Positions 52,408-61,709 of a stretch of 64,000 bases of DNA are shown here, one piece after another. This DNA comes from JBCBGF01 sp038526915 (GTDB lineage Bacteria > Pseudomonadota > Alphaproteobacteria > Rhodobacterales > Rhodobacteraceae), in contig JBCBGF010000001.1 in NCBI GenBank assembly GCA_038526915.1, positions 682,001 through 746,000 of the forward strand, given 5' to 3'. The notes under the pieces were generated by a model, which saw nothing but the letters and a program-made list of their open reading frames with translations, did no database searches and had not been told where the DNA came from. Position numbers and translations under genes: made by a program. Position 1 is the first letter of the stretch. Every line of letters begins with the position of its first letter.

Positions 52408-53309
52408 TGCAAGGGCTGGCCTGGATTGCGGTGGATTGGGGCACGTCGAACTGCCGGGCCTGGGCGATGGCGGCGGATGATGCGGTTTTGGCCACGGCGT
52501 CCTCAGACCGCGGCATGGGCACGCTTGGCCGCGACGACTTTGAACCCGCTCTTCTCGATCTGATTGGGGCCTGGCTGGGCGCGGACCCGGTGGATGTGTT
52601 TGCCTGTGGCATGGTCGGGTCCCGCCAGGGCTGGGCCGAGGCGCGGTATCAGACGGTGCCCTGCGCACCGGTCGGTGGCGGGCTGACCCAAGTCACCGCC
52701 CGTGATCCACGGCTGAGGGTGCGGATCGTCCCCGGGTTGCGGCAGGACGATCCGTCTGACGTCATGCGGGGTGAGGAGACGCAGATCGCGGGTTGGCTGG
52801 CCGATCAGCCGGACTTTGACGGGGTGTTGTGCCTTCCCGGAACCCATTCCAAATGGGTGCAGGTGTCAGCGGGCGAGGTGGTGAGTTTCCGCACCTACAT
52901 GACGGGTGAGCTGTTCGCCGCCCTCTCGGACCACACCGTGCTGCGCCATTCGCTGGGCGATGGGTGGGACGACGCGGCGTTTGAGGCGGCCCTTTCCACC
53001 GCCATGGCCAATCCAGAACGGCTGGCCAACCGCCTGTTTTCGATCCGCGCTGAAAGCCTGTTGTCCGATCTGGATCCGGGTGCTGCCAGGGCGCGGTTGT
53101 CGGGCCTGCTCATCGGCTCCGAACTGGCCGGTGCGCGGCCCTATTGGCTGGGTCAGAACGTGGCCATCATCGGCGGTGCCACCCTGTCCGAACGCTACCG
53201 AGCGGCATTGGCCTTGCAAGGCGTCCCGGCGCAAGTCGCTGCGTCCGATGCGCTGACCCGCGCGGGCCTTGCAGCCTTGCGCAGCGAGTTGACCGAGGTC
53301 ACACAATGA
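52404..53309 (+). CDS. dgoK: 2-dehydro-3-deoxygalactonokinase
   Basis: Phosphorylates 2-keto-3-deoxygalactonate at C6. It has 301 residues. The N-terminal phosphate-1 motif IAVDWGTSNCR (8-18) is typical of the DgoK family in the ASKHA fold, with the LPGTHSKWV segment near residue 148. It starts at ATG 52404 or at the directly following ATG 52407, inside the stop of the dehydrogenase gene. It overlaps dgoA by 4 bases, as is usual for this pair. Confidence 0.94.
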   Translation: MMQGLAWIAVDWGTSNCRAWAMAADDAVLATASSDRGMGTLGRDDFEPALLDLIGAWLGADPVDVFACGMVGSRQGWAEARYQTVPCAPVGGGLTQVTARDPRLRVRIVPGLRQDDPSDVMRGEETQIAGWLADQPDFDGVLCLPGTHSKWVQVSAGEVVSFRTYMTGELFAALSDHTVLRHSLGDGWDDAAFEAALSTAMANPERLANRLFSIRAESLLSDLDPGAARARLSGLLIGSELAGARPYWLGQNVAIIGGATLSERYRAALALQGVPAQVAASDALTRAGLAALRSELTEVTQ

Positions 53310-53911
53310 GCCGGCCGCTGATCGCTATCCTTCGCGGCATCGAACCGAATGAAGCTGTCGAGATCGGTGAAGCGCTGATCGCGGCGGGGATCGACCGGAT
53401 CGAGGTGCCGCTGAATTCGCCCAAGCCGCTCGATAGTATTTCTGCAATGGCCGAGGCCCTGGGCGACCGCGCGCTGATCGGTGCGGGCACCGTACTCACG
53501 GCCAAAGCGGTGGGTGAGGTTGCCGCAGCGGGCGGCAAGCTGATCGTGTCGCCCAACTGCGATGCGGAGGTCATTCGCGCCACGAAAGACCACGATCTGC
53601 AAAGCTTCCCCGGTGTGCTCACCCCGTCGGAATGCTTCGCGGCCTTAAATGCCGGTGCAGATGGGCTGAAGGTTTTCCCGGCCTTTCAGATGGGCGCCGA
53701 CGGCCTCGTCGCGCTGCGTGCCGTGCTGCCCTATGAGACCAAGGTCTACATGGTCGGCGGTGTCAGCCCCGCAAACTTCGCCAACTGGCGCCGGGCCGGG
53801 GCGGATGGGTTCGGACTTGGCAGTTCACTCTACCGTCCCGGCGACACGGCGGAAACCGTCACGGTTCATGCCCGCGCCGCCGTGCAGGCTTGGGACGTCG
53901 CTAACCAATGA
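53306..53911 (+). CDS. dgoA: 2-dehydro-3-deoxy-6-phosphogalactonate aldolase
   Basis: Cleaves KDPGal to pyruvate and glyceraldehyde 3-phosphate. It has 201 residues, a class I aldolase of the KDPG/KHG family. R10 is in AILRGI, E33 in RIEVPLNSP is the general base, and K122 in GLKVFPAFQMG forms the Schiff base. PLNSP instead of the KDPG-type TLRTP favours the galactonate enzyme. It is coupled on both sides by ATGA overlaps. Confidence 0.95.
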   Translation: MSRPLIAILRGIEPNEAVEIGEALIAAGIDRIEVPLNSPKPLDSISAMAEALGDRALIGAGTVLTAKAVGEVAAAGGKLIVSPNCDAEVIRATKDHDLQSFPGVLTPSECFAALNAGADGLKVFPAFQMGADGLVALRAVLPYETKVYMVGGVSPANFANWRRAGADGFGLGSSLYRPGDTAETVTVHARAAVQAWDVANQ

Positions 53912-54771
53912 CCGCCGTCGCATTGGACGCCAAGCAGTGTCATCTGGGTGAAGGGCCGCTGTGGCACCCGGTGCGGCAACAACTGTTCTGGTTCGACATC
54001 GTCCAGTTCCGCCTGCACAGCCATCGCGACGGCAAGACCCACACATGGTCCTTTGACGAACATGTCTCGGCGGCTGGCTGGATCGACGAAGACCGGTTGC
54101 TGATCGCGTCAGAGACGCGCTTGTTCGAGTTCACCCTGTCGACTGGTGCGTCGGTCGATGTCTGCCCGCTTGAGGCCGACACCCCCACCACACGCTCAAA
54201 CGATGGCCGCGCCGATCCCTGGGGCGGGTTCTGGATCGGGACCATGGGAAAAGGCGCGGAACCCGGGGAAGGCGCGATCTATCGCTACTACCGGGGTAAG
54301 ATACGCAGGCTTTTCCCTGAGATCACCATCTCGAACGCCATCTGCTTCTCACCGGATCGGGCGTTTGCCTACTATGCCGACACGCCCACCGGGATCGTCA
54401 TGCGCCAGGCGCTTGATCCGCAAAACGGCTGGCCCGCAGGTGACCCTCAGCCTTGGCTTGATCTCCGCGCGGAGGGTCTGAACCCAGATGGCGCGGTTGT
54501 CGATGCCGATGGCAACTTCTGGAACGCGCAATGGGGCGCGTCGCGCGTGGCTTGCTACGGCCCCGATGCCACGTTCCTGCGCGCGGTCGAGTTTCCCGCC
54601 GCCCACACATCTTGCCCCGCGTTCGGTGGGCCGGACCTGACCACGCTCTATTGCACCACCGCGCGTCAGGGCCAGTCCGCGGAAGCCCTTGCCGCCAACC
54701 CTGACCATGGTCGCACCTTTGCCGTCCCGGGGGTTGCGCGCGGCCAGGCCGAACACCAGGTGATCCTTTGA
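53908..54771 (+). CDS. SMP-30/gluconolactonase-family lactonase, likely galactonolactonase
   Basis: 287-residue six-bladed beta-propeller hydrolase. The metal ligands are visible as E15 in LGEGPLW, the asparagine of SNDGRADPWGGFW (near residue 94), and the Asn/Asp in NPDGAVVDADGNFW (near 192-200). It should open the galactonolactone produced by the dehydrogenase. It is coupled to dgoA (ATGA) and to the beta-galactosidase gene (TTTGATG). Confidence 0.9.
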   Translation: MTAVALDAKQCHLGEGPLWHPVRQQLFWFDIVQFRLHSHRDGKTHTWSFDEHVSAAGWIDEDRLLIASETRLFEFTLSTGASVDVCPLEADTPTTRSNDGRADPWGGFWIGTMGKGAEPGEGAIYRYYRGKIRRLFPEITISNAICFSPDRAFAYYADTPTGIVMRQALDPQNGWPAGDPQPWLDLRAEGLNPDGAVVDADGNFWNAQWGASRVACYGPDATFLRAVEFPAAHTSCPAFGGPDLTTLYCTTARQGQSAEALAANPDHGRTFAVPGVARGQAEHQVIL

Positions 54772-56669
54772 TGCCGTCGCTGGGCGTTTGCTACTATCCC
54801 GAACACTGGCCGGAAGAGATGTGGGCCGAAGATGCCCGCCGTATGGTCGACACGGGGCTGCGGTGGGTGCGGATCGGCGAATTTGCCTGGTCCCGGCTGG
54901 AGGCGCAGCCTGGCCGCTACACCTTCGACTGGCTTGACCGCGCAATCGACACGCTGGGGCAGGCGGGGCTGAAGGTGATCCTCGGCACGCCCACGGCCAC
55001 GCCGCCCCGTTGGATGCTGGACCGTCATCCCGGCATGCTGGCCCGCGACGCACATGGTCAGCCGCGCAAGTTCGGATCGCGGCGGCACTATTGCTTTAGC
55101 CATGCGGGCTACCAGCAGGACTGCGCGCGCATCGTGACCGAGCTGGCCCAGCGATACGGTACCAACCCCCACATCCACGCCTGGCAGATCGACAATGAAT
55201 ACGGCTGCCACGACACGACCCTGTCCTACTCCGAGGCCGCGCGCGATGCGTTCCGCGACTGGCTGGCCCAGCGATACCAATCGCCCGACGCGCTCAACCG
55301 GGCCTGGGGCAATGTGTTCTGGTCGATGGAGTATTCCGCGTTCGACGAGATTGATTTGCCGAACCTCACGGTCACAGAACCCAACCCCTCCCACATGATG
55401 GAATTTCGCCGGTTCTCCTCCGACCAAGTGGTGCGGTTCAACAAGCTGCAGGCCGATATCCTGCGCGCGCATAGTGATGCCCCGCTGATCCACAACTACA
55501 TGGGCCGCATCCTCGATTTTGATCATTTCGCGGTTGGCGCCGATCTCGATATCGCCAGTTGGGACAGCTATCCGGTGGGCTTCCTCTCCGACCGATTAGA
55601 AGACCCGCCCGAGCATAAGGCCCGCTTCCTGCGCCAGGGCGATCCCGACATGCAGGCCCTGCACCACGATCTCTACCGTGCCGTGGGCCGGGGCCGGTGG
55701 TGGGTGATGGAACAGCAACCCGGCCCGGTGAACTGGGCCCCCTACAACCCCGCCCCGTTGCCAGGGATGCCCCGCCTATGGGCGTGGGAGGGGCTGGCAC
55801 ATGGGGCCGAAGCGGTGTGCTACTTCCGTTGGAGGCAGGCGCCATTCGCGCAGGAACAAATGCACGCGGGCCTCTTGCGCCCGGATAGCAAACCCGCGCC
55901 GGCCCTTGCCGAGGCTGCGGCCGTGGCCCGCGAGCTGGCCGAGCTTGGCGATATCACGCCTGCAAAAGCCCCAGTTGCGATCCTGTTCGACTACCCGTCC
56001 CAATGGGTGTGGGAAACCCAGCCGCAAGGCGCGGATTTCGATTACTTCCGTCTGGTTCTAACTGCCTATCGCGCGCTGCGCCGGGCGGGGCTGTCGGTGG
56101 ATATCCTGCCGCTTGATGCGCCGAATACCGACGACTACCCCCTGATCCTCGGTCCGGGCCTGATGACGATCGACGACACTGTTCTGGCCCGCCTGGCCGC
56201 GCATCCCGGCCAGGTCATCCTCGGCCCCCGCAGCAATTCCAAGATCGAGACGCTGCAAATCCCCATCCCCTTGCCGCCCAACCTGCCCGGCATCGACGCG
56301 ACCGTGGCGGAGGTCGACAGCCTGCCCCCCGGCACCGGCATCCCCGTGGCAGGCGGCGGCGCGTTCGTGCATTGGTTCGAACATATCGACACACCAGAGC
56401 CGACCGGCTGGACCACCGAACAAGGCCGCCCGGCGACCCTTCAAGGCGGCCCGATCACCTATCTGGCCGGATGGCCGGATGACGCGCTGTGGGATCGGAT
56501 TGTCACCACTGCTTGCGATGCCGTGGGGATCACCACCACGCCGGTCCCCCACGGCCTGCGCCTCCGGGACACGCGCGACTACAGGTTTGCCTTTAACTAC
56601 AATGCCGAACCTGTCACCTTCGACGGCGTGACGCTTCCCGCGGCTGGGGTGCATTGGTGGCGGAAATAG
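54771..56669 (+). CDS. Beta-galactosidase, glycoside hydrolase family 42
   Basis: 632 residues, no signal peptide, so a cytoplasmic enzyme for imported beta-galactosides. The GH42 opening GVCYYPEHWPEEMW (5-18) is diagnostic. The acid/base glutamate is E143 (QIDNEYGC) and the nucleophile is E314 (WVMEQQPG). A trimerisation domain (about 400-560) and a C-terminal beta domain follow. An in-frame TTG one codon upstream is the only other start. It shares the operon with the GH4 alpha-galactosidase, giving the cell both anomeric specificities. Confidence 0.95.
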   Translation: MPSLGVCYYPEHWPEEMWAEDARRMVDTGLRWVRIGEFAWSRLEAQPGRYTFDWLDRAIDTLGQAGLKVILGTPTATPPRWMLDRHPGMLARDAHGQPRKFGSRRHYCFSHAGYQQDCARIVTELAQRYGTNPHIHAWQIDNEYGCHDTTLSYSEAARDAFRDWLAQRYQSPDALNRAWGNVFWSMEYSAFDEIDLPNLTVTEPNPSHMMEFRRFSSDQVVRFNKLQADILRAHSDAPLIHNYMGRILDFDHFAVGADLDIASWDSYPVGFLSDRLEDPPEHKARFLRQGDPDMQALHHDLYRAVGRGRWWVMEQQPGPVNWAPYNPAPLPGMPRLWAWEGLAHGAEAVCYFRWRQAPFAQEQMHAGLLRPDSKPAPALAEAAAVARELAELGDITPAKAPVAILFDYPSQWVWETQPQGADFDYFRLVLTAYRALRRAGLSVDILPLDAPNTDDYPLILGPGLMTIDDTVLARLAAHPGQVILGPRSNSKIETLQIPIPLPPNLPGIDATVAEVDSLPPGTGIPVAGGGAFVHWFEHIDTPEPTGWTTEQGRPATLQGGPITYLAGWPDDALWDRIVTTACDAVGITTTPVPHGLRLRDTRDYRFAFNYNAEPVTFDGVTLPAAGVHWWRK

Positions 56670-57592
56670 ATCTTTTTGGCCGGACGTATGAAGGCAAAGA
56701 CGTGCATGTCGTGCGTCTGGCTCAAGGGGCCATGCGGGTTGAGTTGCTCACCTACGGCGCCCGCGTCCACAGTCTGTCCATCGGGGCATCGCCCAACATG
56801 GCCGGCCACGCCATCGACCTGGCCACCTACGAAGATACCGCTCTCTATACCGGCGCGGTGATTGCACCCGTGGTTAACCGCATCGCAGGGGCCACGGCCA
56901 GGATCGCCGGGCGCACCCACCGGTTCGAAGTCAACGAAAACGGCCGCAACACCCTGCATTGCGGCAGCGCGGGCACGCAATCGCACGTCTGGCAGATCGT
57001 CGAACACGGGCCCCACTGGGTCACGTTCTCGGCCATGATGCAGGACAGCGAAGGCGGCTTTCCCGGCAACCGGGTGATCACTGCGACCTACCGCCTGGTT
57101 ACCGATTGCATGATGGAAGTCAGGATCGAGGCGCGCAGCGATGCGCCCACACTGATGAACCCGGCCCTGCACAGCCAGTGGAACCTCGATGGTACCGATT
57201 TGTGGACAGGGCATCGGCTGAGCGTCGCAGCCCGACACTATCTGCCGATCACGGCTGAGAAGATCCCCACCGGTATTATCGCAGAGGTCTCCGGCACTCC
57301 GTTCGATCTGCGCGGGCTGCGGGCCCCCGATCCCGGCCTCGACCACAACTATTGCCTGCCCCTGAACGCGACCATCCCCCTGCCGGTGGCCGAGCTTGTG
57401 GGCCGGTCGGGGCGGCGGCTGCGGGTCTATTCGACGGCGCCGGGTCTACAGGTCTACACCGGCGGGCTGTCGTCCATTGCGTTGGAGCCGCAGATGTGGC
57501 CCGATGCGCCGAACCACGCGGAGTTTCCTTCGATCGAACTGGATCCCGGGCAGGTCTTCCGCCAAGAAACGCATTATCTTTTCGATACTTAG
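56657..57592 (+). CDS. galM: Aldose 1-epimerase (galactose mutarotase)
   Basis: Interconverts alpha and beta anomers of galactose released by the two glycosidases. It has 311 residues. NGRNTLHCG (catalytic region with the histidine near residue 101), the ALHSQWNLDG segment and the C-terminal SSIALEPQMWPDAPNH segment with the catalytic glutamate match GalM. The start is a GTG (56657) or an adjacent TTG (56654), so the gene overlaps the beta-galactosidase by 13-16 bases. Last gene of the galactoside operon. Confidence 0.93.
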   Translation: MAEIDLFGRTYEGKDVHVVRLAQGAMRVELLTYGARVHSLSIGASPNMAGHAIDLATYEDTALYTGAVIAPVVNRIAGATARIAGRTHRFEVNENGRNTLHCGSAGTQSHVWQIVEHGPHWVTFSAMMQDSEGGFPGNRVITATYRLVTDCMMEVRIEARSDAPTLMNPALHSQWNLDGTDLWTGHRLSVAARHYLPITAEKIPTGIIAEVSGTPFDLRGLRAPDPGLDHNYCLPLNATIPLPVAELVGRSGRRLRVYSTAPGLQVYTGGLSSIALEPQMWPDAPNHAEFPSIELDPGQVFRQETHYLFDT

Positions 57593-57664
57593 CGACGCTT
57601 TGCGGGCGCGCTTGCGCATTCTGTCGCACCGCCCCTTTCCCAGGGCTTGATCTGGCATACATTA

Positions 57665-57684
57665 GTTTCAGAAATTTCTGAAAC
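57665..57684. promoter_or_regulatory. Perfect 20-bp palindrome, probable operator of the GbsR/MarR-cydAB unit
   Basis: GTTTCAGAAATTTCTGAAAC reads the same on both strands over all 20 bases. It ends 17 bases before the ATG of the regulator gene, covering the expected promoter or transcription start. Length and symmetry fit a dimeric winged-helix repressor. Confidence 0.8.
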
Positions 57685-57701
57685 GCGCGAACGGATCAGA
57701 T

Positions 57702-58253
57702 ATGCCAACGCAAATTCAGCAGGAGTTCATCCTGCATTTCGGCGAGATGGGGTCCCGCTGGGGGATCAACCGCACGGTGGGGCAGATCTATGCCCTGCTG
57801 TTCCTGTCCGACCGCCCGCTCTGCGCTGACGATATCGTCGAGGCGCTGGGTGTCTCGCGTTCAAACGTGTCGATGGGCTTGAAAGAGCTTCAGGCCTGGA
57901 ACCTCGTCCGCCTGCGTCATCAACAAGGCGACCGCCGCGATTACTTCTCGACCCCTGAAGACATGTGGGAAATCGTGCGCACCCTGATTGCTGAGCGCAA
58001 GAAGCGTGAAATTGACCCCACGCTTACCAAACTGCGCGAGCTTGAGATGCAGACGCCCGAAGACACCGACAGCTATGCCCAGGCGCGTATGGCCGAGCTT
58101 CGGGAACTGATCGAGGCGATGACGGGTTTTTACGACGAAATGAACCGGCTTGAGACAGAACGTCTCGTCGCGCTTCTGAAAATGGGCTCGAAACTGACAA
58201 AAATCGCAGGCGGCGCGGCCAAAGTGCTGCCCCTGCGCAAGACAAAGGCGTAA
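57702..58253 (+). CDS. GbsR/MarR-family transcriptional regulator
   Basis: 183 residues. A winged helix (about 25-90) contains ADDIVEALGVSRSNVSMGLKELQ, the recognition region of the GbsR group. A long helical C-terminal part (about 95-165), rich in Glu and Arg, probably dimerises. The basic tail ends LPLRKTKA. It is 3 bases upstream of cydA, so regulator and oxidase form one operon, very likely autoregulated through the 20-bp palindrome. The signal sensed is unknown; there is no cysteine in the protein, arguing against thiol redox sensing or an iron-sulfur cluster. Confidence 0.87.
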   Translation: MPTQIQQEFILHFGEMGSRWGINRTVGQIYALLFLSDRPLCADDIVEALGVSRSNVSMGLKELQAWNLVRLRHQQGDRRDYFSTPEDMWEIVRTLIAERKKREIDPTLTKLRELEMQTPEDTDSYAQARMAELRELIEAMTGFYDEMNRLETERLVALLKMGSKLTKIAGGAAKVLPLRKTKA

Positions 58254-58256
58254 CCG

Positions 58257-59666
58257 ATGGACACCCTTCTTCTGTCGCGCATCCAATTTGGCGCGAATAT
58301 CTCGTTCCACATCCTGTTCCCGACGATCACGATCGCCATGGGCTGGGTTCTGCTGTTCTTCAAACTCCGCTATCGGGCGACCGGGGCGGAGAAGTGGATG
58401 GAGGCCTACCGCTTCTGGGTGAAGGTGTTTGCCCTGTCCTTTGCCATGGGCGTCGTCTCAGGCATCACGATGAGCTTTCAGTTCGGCACAAACTGGCCGG
58501 GCTTTATGGAGACCGTGGGCAACATCGCCGGGCCGCTTCTGGCCTATGAGGTGATGACGGCGTTTTTCCTTGAGGCGGTGTTCCTCGGGATCATGCTCTT
58601 TGGTGCGTCGCGTGTGCCCGACTGGCTGCACACGCTGGCGACGTTCCTCGTTGCGTTCGGCACCACCATGTCGGCCTTCTGGATCCTCGTTCTGAACAGC
58701 TGGATGCACACGCCCGCAGGGTTCGAGATCCGCGATGGCGTGGCCTTTGCGACCGACTGGTGGGCGATCATCTTCAACCCATCGATGCCCTATCGTCTGG
58801 TCCACATGCTCTTGGCCTCAGGCCTGACCTGCGCCTTCCTGATCGCCGGCATCTCGGCCTTCCGCATGCTAATCGGCGACCGGTCGGAAGCGGTGCAGAA
58901 CACGATGCGCTTCGGCGCGATCATGGGCGCGGTCCTGATCCCGATCCAGATCTTTGCTGGTGACATGCATGGCCTCAACACGCTGGAGCACCAGCCCCAG
59001 AAGGTCGCGGCGATGGAAGGCAACTGGGAAACCGGGCCGAACGTGCCGCTGATCCTGTTTGCGATCCCCGATGAGGAGGCGCGCGAGAACAACTTTGAGA
59101 TATCGATCCCGAACGGTGCGTCGCTCATCCTGAAGCACTCGGCTGATGGCGTGGTGCCGGGGCTGAACGACTTTGTCACCGAAGATGGCGAGGTCTTGCA
59201 CCCCCGCGTGGCGCCCGTCTTCTACAGCTTCCGCATCATGGTGGCGACGGGCATGGCGATGCTTCTTCTGTCCTGGACGGCTTGTGTCCTGATGGCGCGC
59301 CGCCATCCAGAAGGTGGCCGCCGCGGCGCGGAAGGTCTGCCCAAGCTGGTACTCTTTGGCTTTGTCGCCATGGCCTTCTCCGGCTGGCTCGCAACGCTCG
59401 CGGGTTGGTACACGACCGAGATCGGGCGGCAGCCCTGGCTGGTGGACGGCGTCTTGCTGACCAAAGACGCCGTGGCCGATGTGCCCGCACCCCTCGTGAT
59501 GGGCACGCTGATCACCTACCTCGCGGTTTATGCGGCGCTGATCGTGGCCTACGTAGCTGTGATCTTCTACCTCGCCCGGAAAGCCGCCAAGGGCGAGCAG
59601 GTGCCGATGCGGCCAACGCCCGGGTCCGGCGCGGCCGAAGTTGCCCTGATCCAGCCGGGGGAGTGA
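58257..59666 (+). CDS. cydA: Cytochrome bd-type quinol oxidase subunit I (CIO-like)
   Basis: Catalytic membrane subunit of 469 residues. The haem ligands and nearby acids are visible: H18 (FHILFP), E98 and E106 in the YEVMTAFFLEA helix, and H183 (LVHMLLA). The Q-loop after GDMHGLNTLEHQPQK is short, which marks the cyanide-insensitive (CioA) branch rather than E. coli CydA with its long Q-loop. It oxidises quinol directly and reduces O2, giving a second high-affinity oxidase besides cbb3. Confidence 0.95.
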   Translation: MDTLLLSRIQFGANISFHILFPTITIAMGWVLLFFKLRYRATGAEKWMEAYRFWVKVFALSFAMGVVSGITMSFQFGTNWPGFMETVGNIAGPLLAYEVMTAFFLEAVFLGIMLFGASRVPDWLHTLATFLVAFGTTMSAFWILVLNSWMHTPAGFEIRDGVAFATDWWAIIFNPSMPYRLVHMLLASGLTCAFLIAGISAFRMLIGDRSEAVQNTMRFGAIMGAVLIPIQIFAGDMHGLNTLEHQPQKVAAMEGNWETGPNVPLILFAIPDEEARENNFEISIPNGASLILKHSADGVVPGLNDFVTEDGEVLHPRVAPVFYSFRIMVATGMAMLLLSWTACVLMARRHPEGGRRGAEGLPKLVLFGFVAMAFSGWLATLAGWYTTEIGRQPWLVDGVLLTKDAVADVPAPLVMGTLITYLAVYAALIVAYVAVIFYLARKAAKGEQVPMRPTPGSGAAEVALIQPGE

Positions 59667-59670
59667 GCAG

Positions 59671-60684
59671 ATGATGGAGCTTTTCGGCGACCCGGGCATT
59701 TGGCTGCCCTTCACCTTCGCCGCCCTGATGGGCCTGTCGATCCTGATCTACGTCTGCCTTGACGGGTTCGACCTGGGCGTTGGCGTCCTCTTCCCGTTCG
59801 CCGATGAGGGCGAGCGGGATCGCATGGTTGCGTCCATCGGCCCGTTCTGGGATGCCAATGAAACCTGGCTGGTGCTGGCCATCGGCATCCTGCTTGTGGC
59901 CTTCCCCTCGGCGCACGGGCAAATTCTGACGGCGCTCTACCTGCCTGTTGCGATCATGCTGATCGGTCTCATCCTGCGGGGCGTCGCGTTTGAGTTCCGC
60001 GCCAAAGCCCCGGCCAAGTATAAGCGTCGCTGGGATGCCGCGTTCTTTGGCGGCAGCTTGATGACATCGCTCAGCCAGGGCTTCATGCTGGGGCTCTACA
60101 TCGTGGGTCTGGAGTATACCTGGGCGACGACGGCCTTTGCGCTACTGACCGCCGTGTTCCTGACCGTGGGCTACAGCTTTATCGGCGCCACCTGGCTTAT
60201 CCTGAAAACGGAAACCACGCTTCAGTTAAAATCCGTCGACTGGGCCAAAGGCGGCATTTTGGGCCTCGTTCTGGGCCTTGGCGCGATCTCTCTCACGTCC
60301 CCACTGGTCAGCCCGCGTATCTTCGAGAAATGGTTCAGCTTCCCCGAACTCCTCTACCTCGCGCCGTTCCCGATCCTATCCGGCGCGCTGGTCATCGGTC
60401 TCTGGATTGGCCTGCGCCGTCTGCCCGCCCCGGAGGACCGCTGGTCGTGGGCGCCGTTTGCCGCATCCATCGCGCTTTTCACGCTGGCGTTTCTGGGGAT
60501 GGCATACAGCTTCTACCCCTATGTCGTGCCCGAAAAGACCACGATCTATGAAGCAGCGAGCGCGCCGGAAAGTCTGATCATCATTTTGGCAGGCACGATC
60601 TTCGTGCTGCCCGCGATCATGGGCTACACGGTGCTGAGCTATATCATCTTCCGCGGCAAAGCGACGGCGCTAAGTTACGAATGA
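59671..60684 (+). CDS. cydB: Cytochrome bd-type quinol oxidase subunit II
   Basis: 337-residue membrane partner of CydA with about eight to nine helices. The opening segment CLDGFDLGVGVLFPF (about 28-42) and WDANETWLVL near 64 are diagnostic of CydB/CioB. Two consecutive ATG codons precede it. No cydX-like small gene follows, because the convergent gene at 60670 overlaps its last 15 bases, and no cydDC is present in the window. Confidence 0.95.
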   Translation: MMELFGDPGIWLPFTFAALMGLSILIYVCLDGFDLGVGVLFPFADEGERDRMVASIGPFWDANETWLVLAIGILLVAFPSAHGQILTALYLPVAIMLIGLILRGVAFEFRAKAPAKYKRRWDAAFFGGSLMTSLSQGFMLGLYIVGLEYTWATTAFALLTAVFLTVGYSFIGATWLILKTETTLQLKSVDWAKGGILGLVLGLGAISLTSPLVSPRIFEKWFSFPELLYLAPFPILSGALVIGLWIGLRRLPAPEDRWSWAPFAASIALFTLAFLGMAYSFYPYVVPEKTTIYEAASAPESLIIILAGTIFVLPAIMGYTVLSYIIFRGKATALSYE

Positions 60685-61689
60685 TGTCTGCGGGTCGAGC
60701 GCGTTCGCGCGCTCGATCACGTCGACCCCCATCTGGCGGAACAGGTCGACATAGTCGAGCAGTACCCAGTTCTCCATGATCTTGCCCCGGCCTAACGAAA
60801 AGTCACACCGATAGAAATCCATCACCCGCAGGGTCAGCGCCCGGCCCGTTGCCGGTATCCCCAGATAGGTGTCCTGATGCGTCATCGTCATCGAGGGCCA
60901 ACCGGACACGGCGGCATAGTTGCCATCCCCGATCCGGCAGTAGTGATTGCCCCCCTTGCGATCTGGGAACGCCTTTAGGAACGCCGCCCGGTGATCGCCC
61001 ACGAACCCATCCCATCGATACGTGCTGCCCACACCGCCAGGCCCGTACCAAAGCATGTCGTCATGCCACCGCCCATCGGTGCCCGTCTGACCGGGGGAGT
61101 GGTTGCTGTCAGGGTCGTAGACATGCAGATCGCTCAGCATGCCTTCGACAACCTGCAATGTAGCCGCCGCCGTGCCGTCGGTCGGGCAGACACCATCATG
61201 TGTCGCGGGGCCGGGGAATAGCATCTCAGTCCCAAGAAGCCGGGGAAACGGCAACCGCCCCGCCTGCCGTGCCAGATCGGGAAGATCGATGATGATTTTG
61301 GCTTCGATGATCTTGCCATCTTCGATACGGTAGAACTCCCCCGATCGCAGAAACGACAGCTTGCCCGACGGCGCCAGGCCAAAGAGCGTTCGATCGAACG
61401 TTCCCACATAATGCGCGACAGAGGCGATCCACATGCCCCGTTCGTGCCGAACATTCTGCCCCCCAATCAGGATTTCGTCACGCCGCCGAACGTTCGAAAG
61501 CGACGCCCGCAAGGGCGCGAGAAACCCCTCGATCACTGCCTCGCGTCCTTCCAGCCGGTTCACCGGATGTGCGACATCCCAAACTGAGTCGGTTGCAATG
61601 ACGGCCTCTGCGGCGCCCGCAAACCCGGTTTGCGAAACCGCTACGAGATCGCGCAGTTTCGCTAGAATTTCATGCCTGTAATCTGACAC
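60670..61689 (-). CDS. SnoaL-like/ester-cyclase family protein, duplicated domain
   Basis: 339 residues, soluble. Two NTF2-like units appear to be fused (about 1-150 and 170-330), each with the DVAHPVN/HDDMLWYGPGG type of polar pocket and a HQDTYLG strand typical of the SnoaL polyketide-cyclase group. In bacteria these are often annotated ester cyclase, with unknown substrates. The start is GTG (MSDYRHEIL) without a strong ribosome site. It is divergent from the sugar importer at 61814 and convergent with cydB. A role with the importer is possible because the LacI-type operators lie in the shared promoter. Confidence 0.75.
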   Translation of the reverse strand: MSDYRHEILAKLRDLVAVSQTGFAGAAEAVIATDSVWDVAHPVNRLEGREAVIEGFLAPLRASLSNVRRRDEILIGGQNVRHERGMWIASVAHYVGTFDRTLFGLAPSGKLSFLRSGEFYRIEDGKIIEAKIIIDLPDLARQAGRLPFPRLLGTEMLFPGPATHDGVCPTDGTAAATLQVVEGMLSDLHVYDPDSNHSPGQTGTDGRWHDDMLWYGPGGVGSTYRWDGFVGDHRAAFLKAFPDRKGGNHYCRIGDGNYAAVSGWPSMTMTHQDTYLGIPATGRALTLRVMDFYRCDFSLGRGKIMENWVLLDYVDLFRQMGVDVIERANALDPQTSFVT

Positions 61690-61709
61690 TTGCGGTCAGC
61701 GCCCCACGC

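Noticed and set aside
57640..57660. TTGATCTGG in front of the GbsR-cydAB unit as an FNR site
   Set aside because: Only the left half-site matches; there is no ATCAA or near variant at the required spacing.
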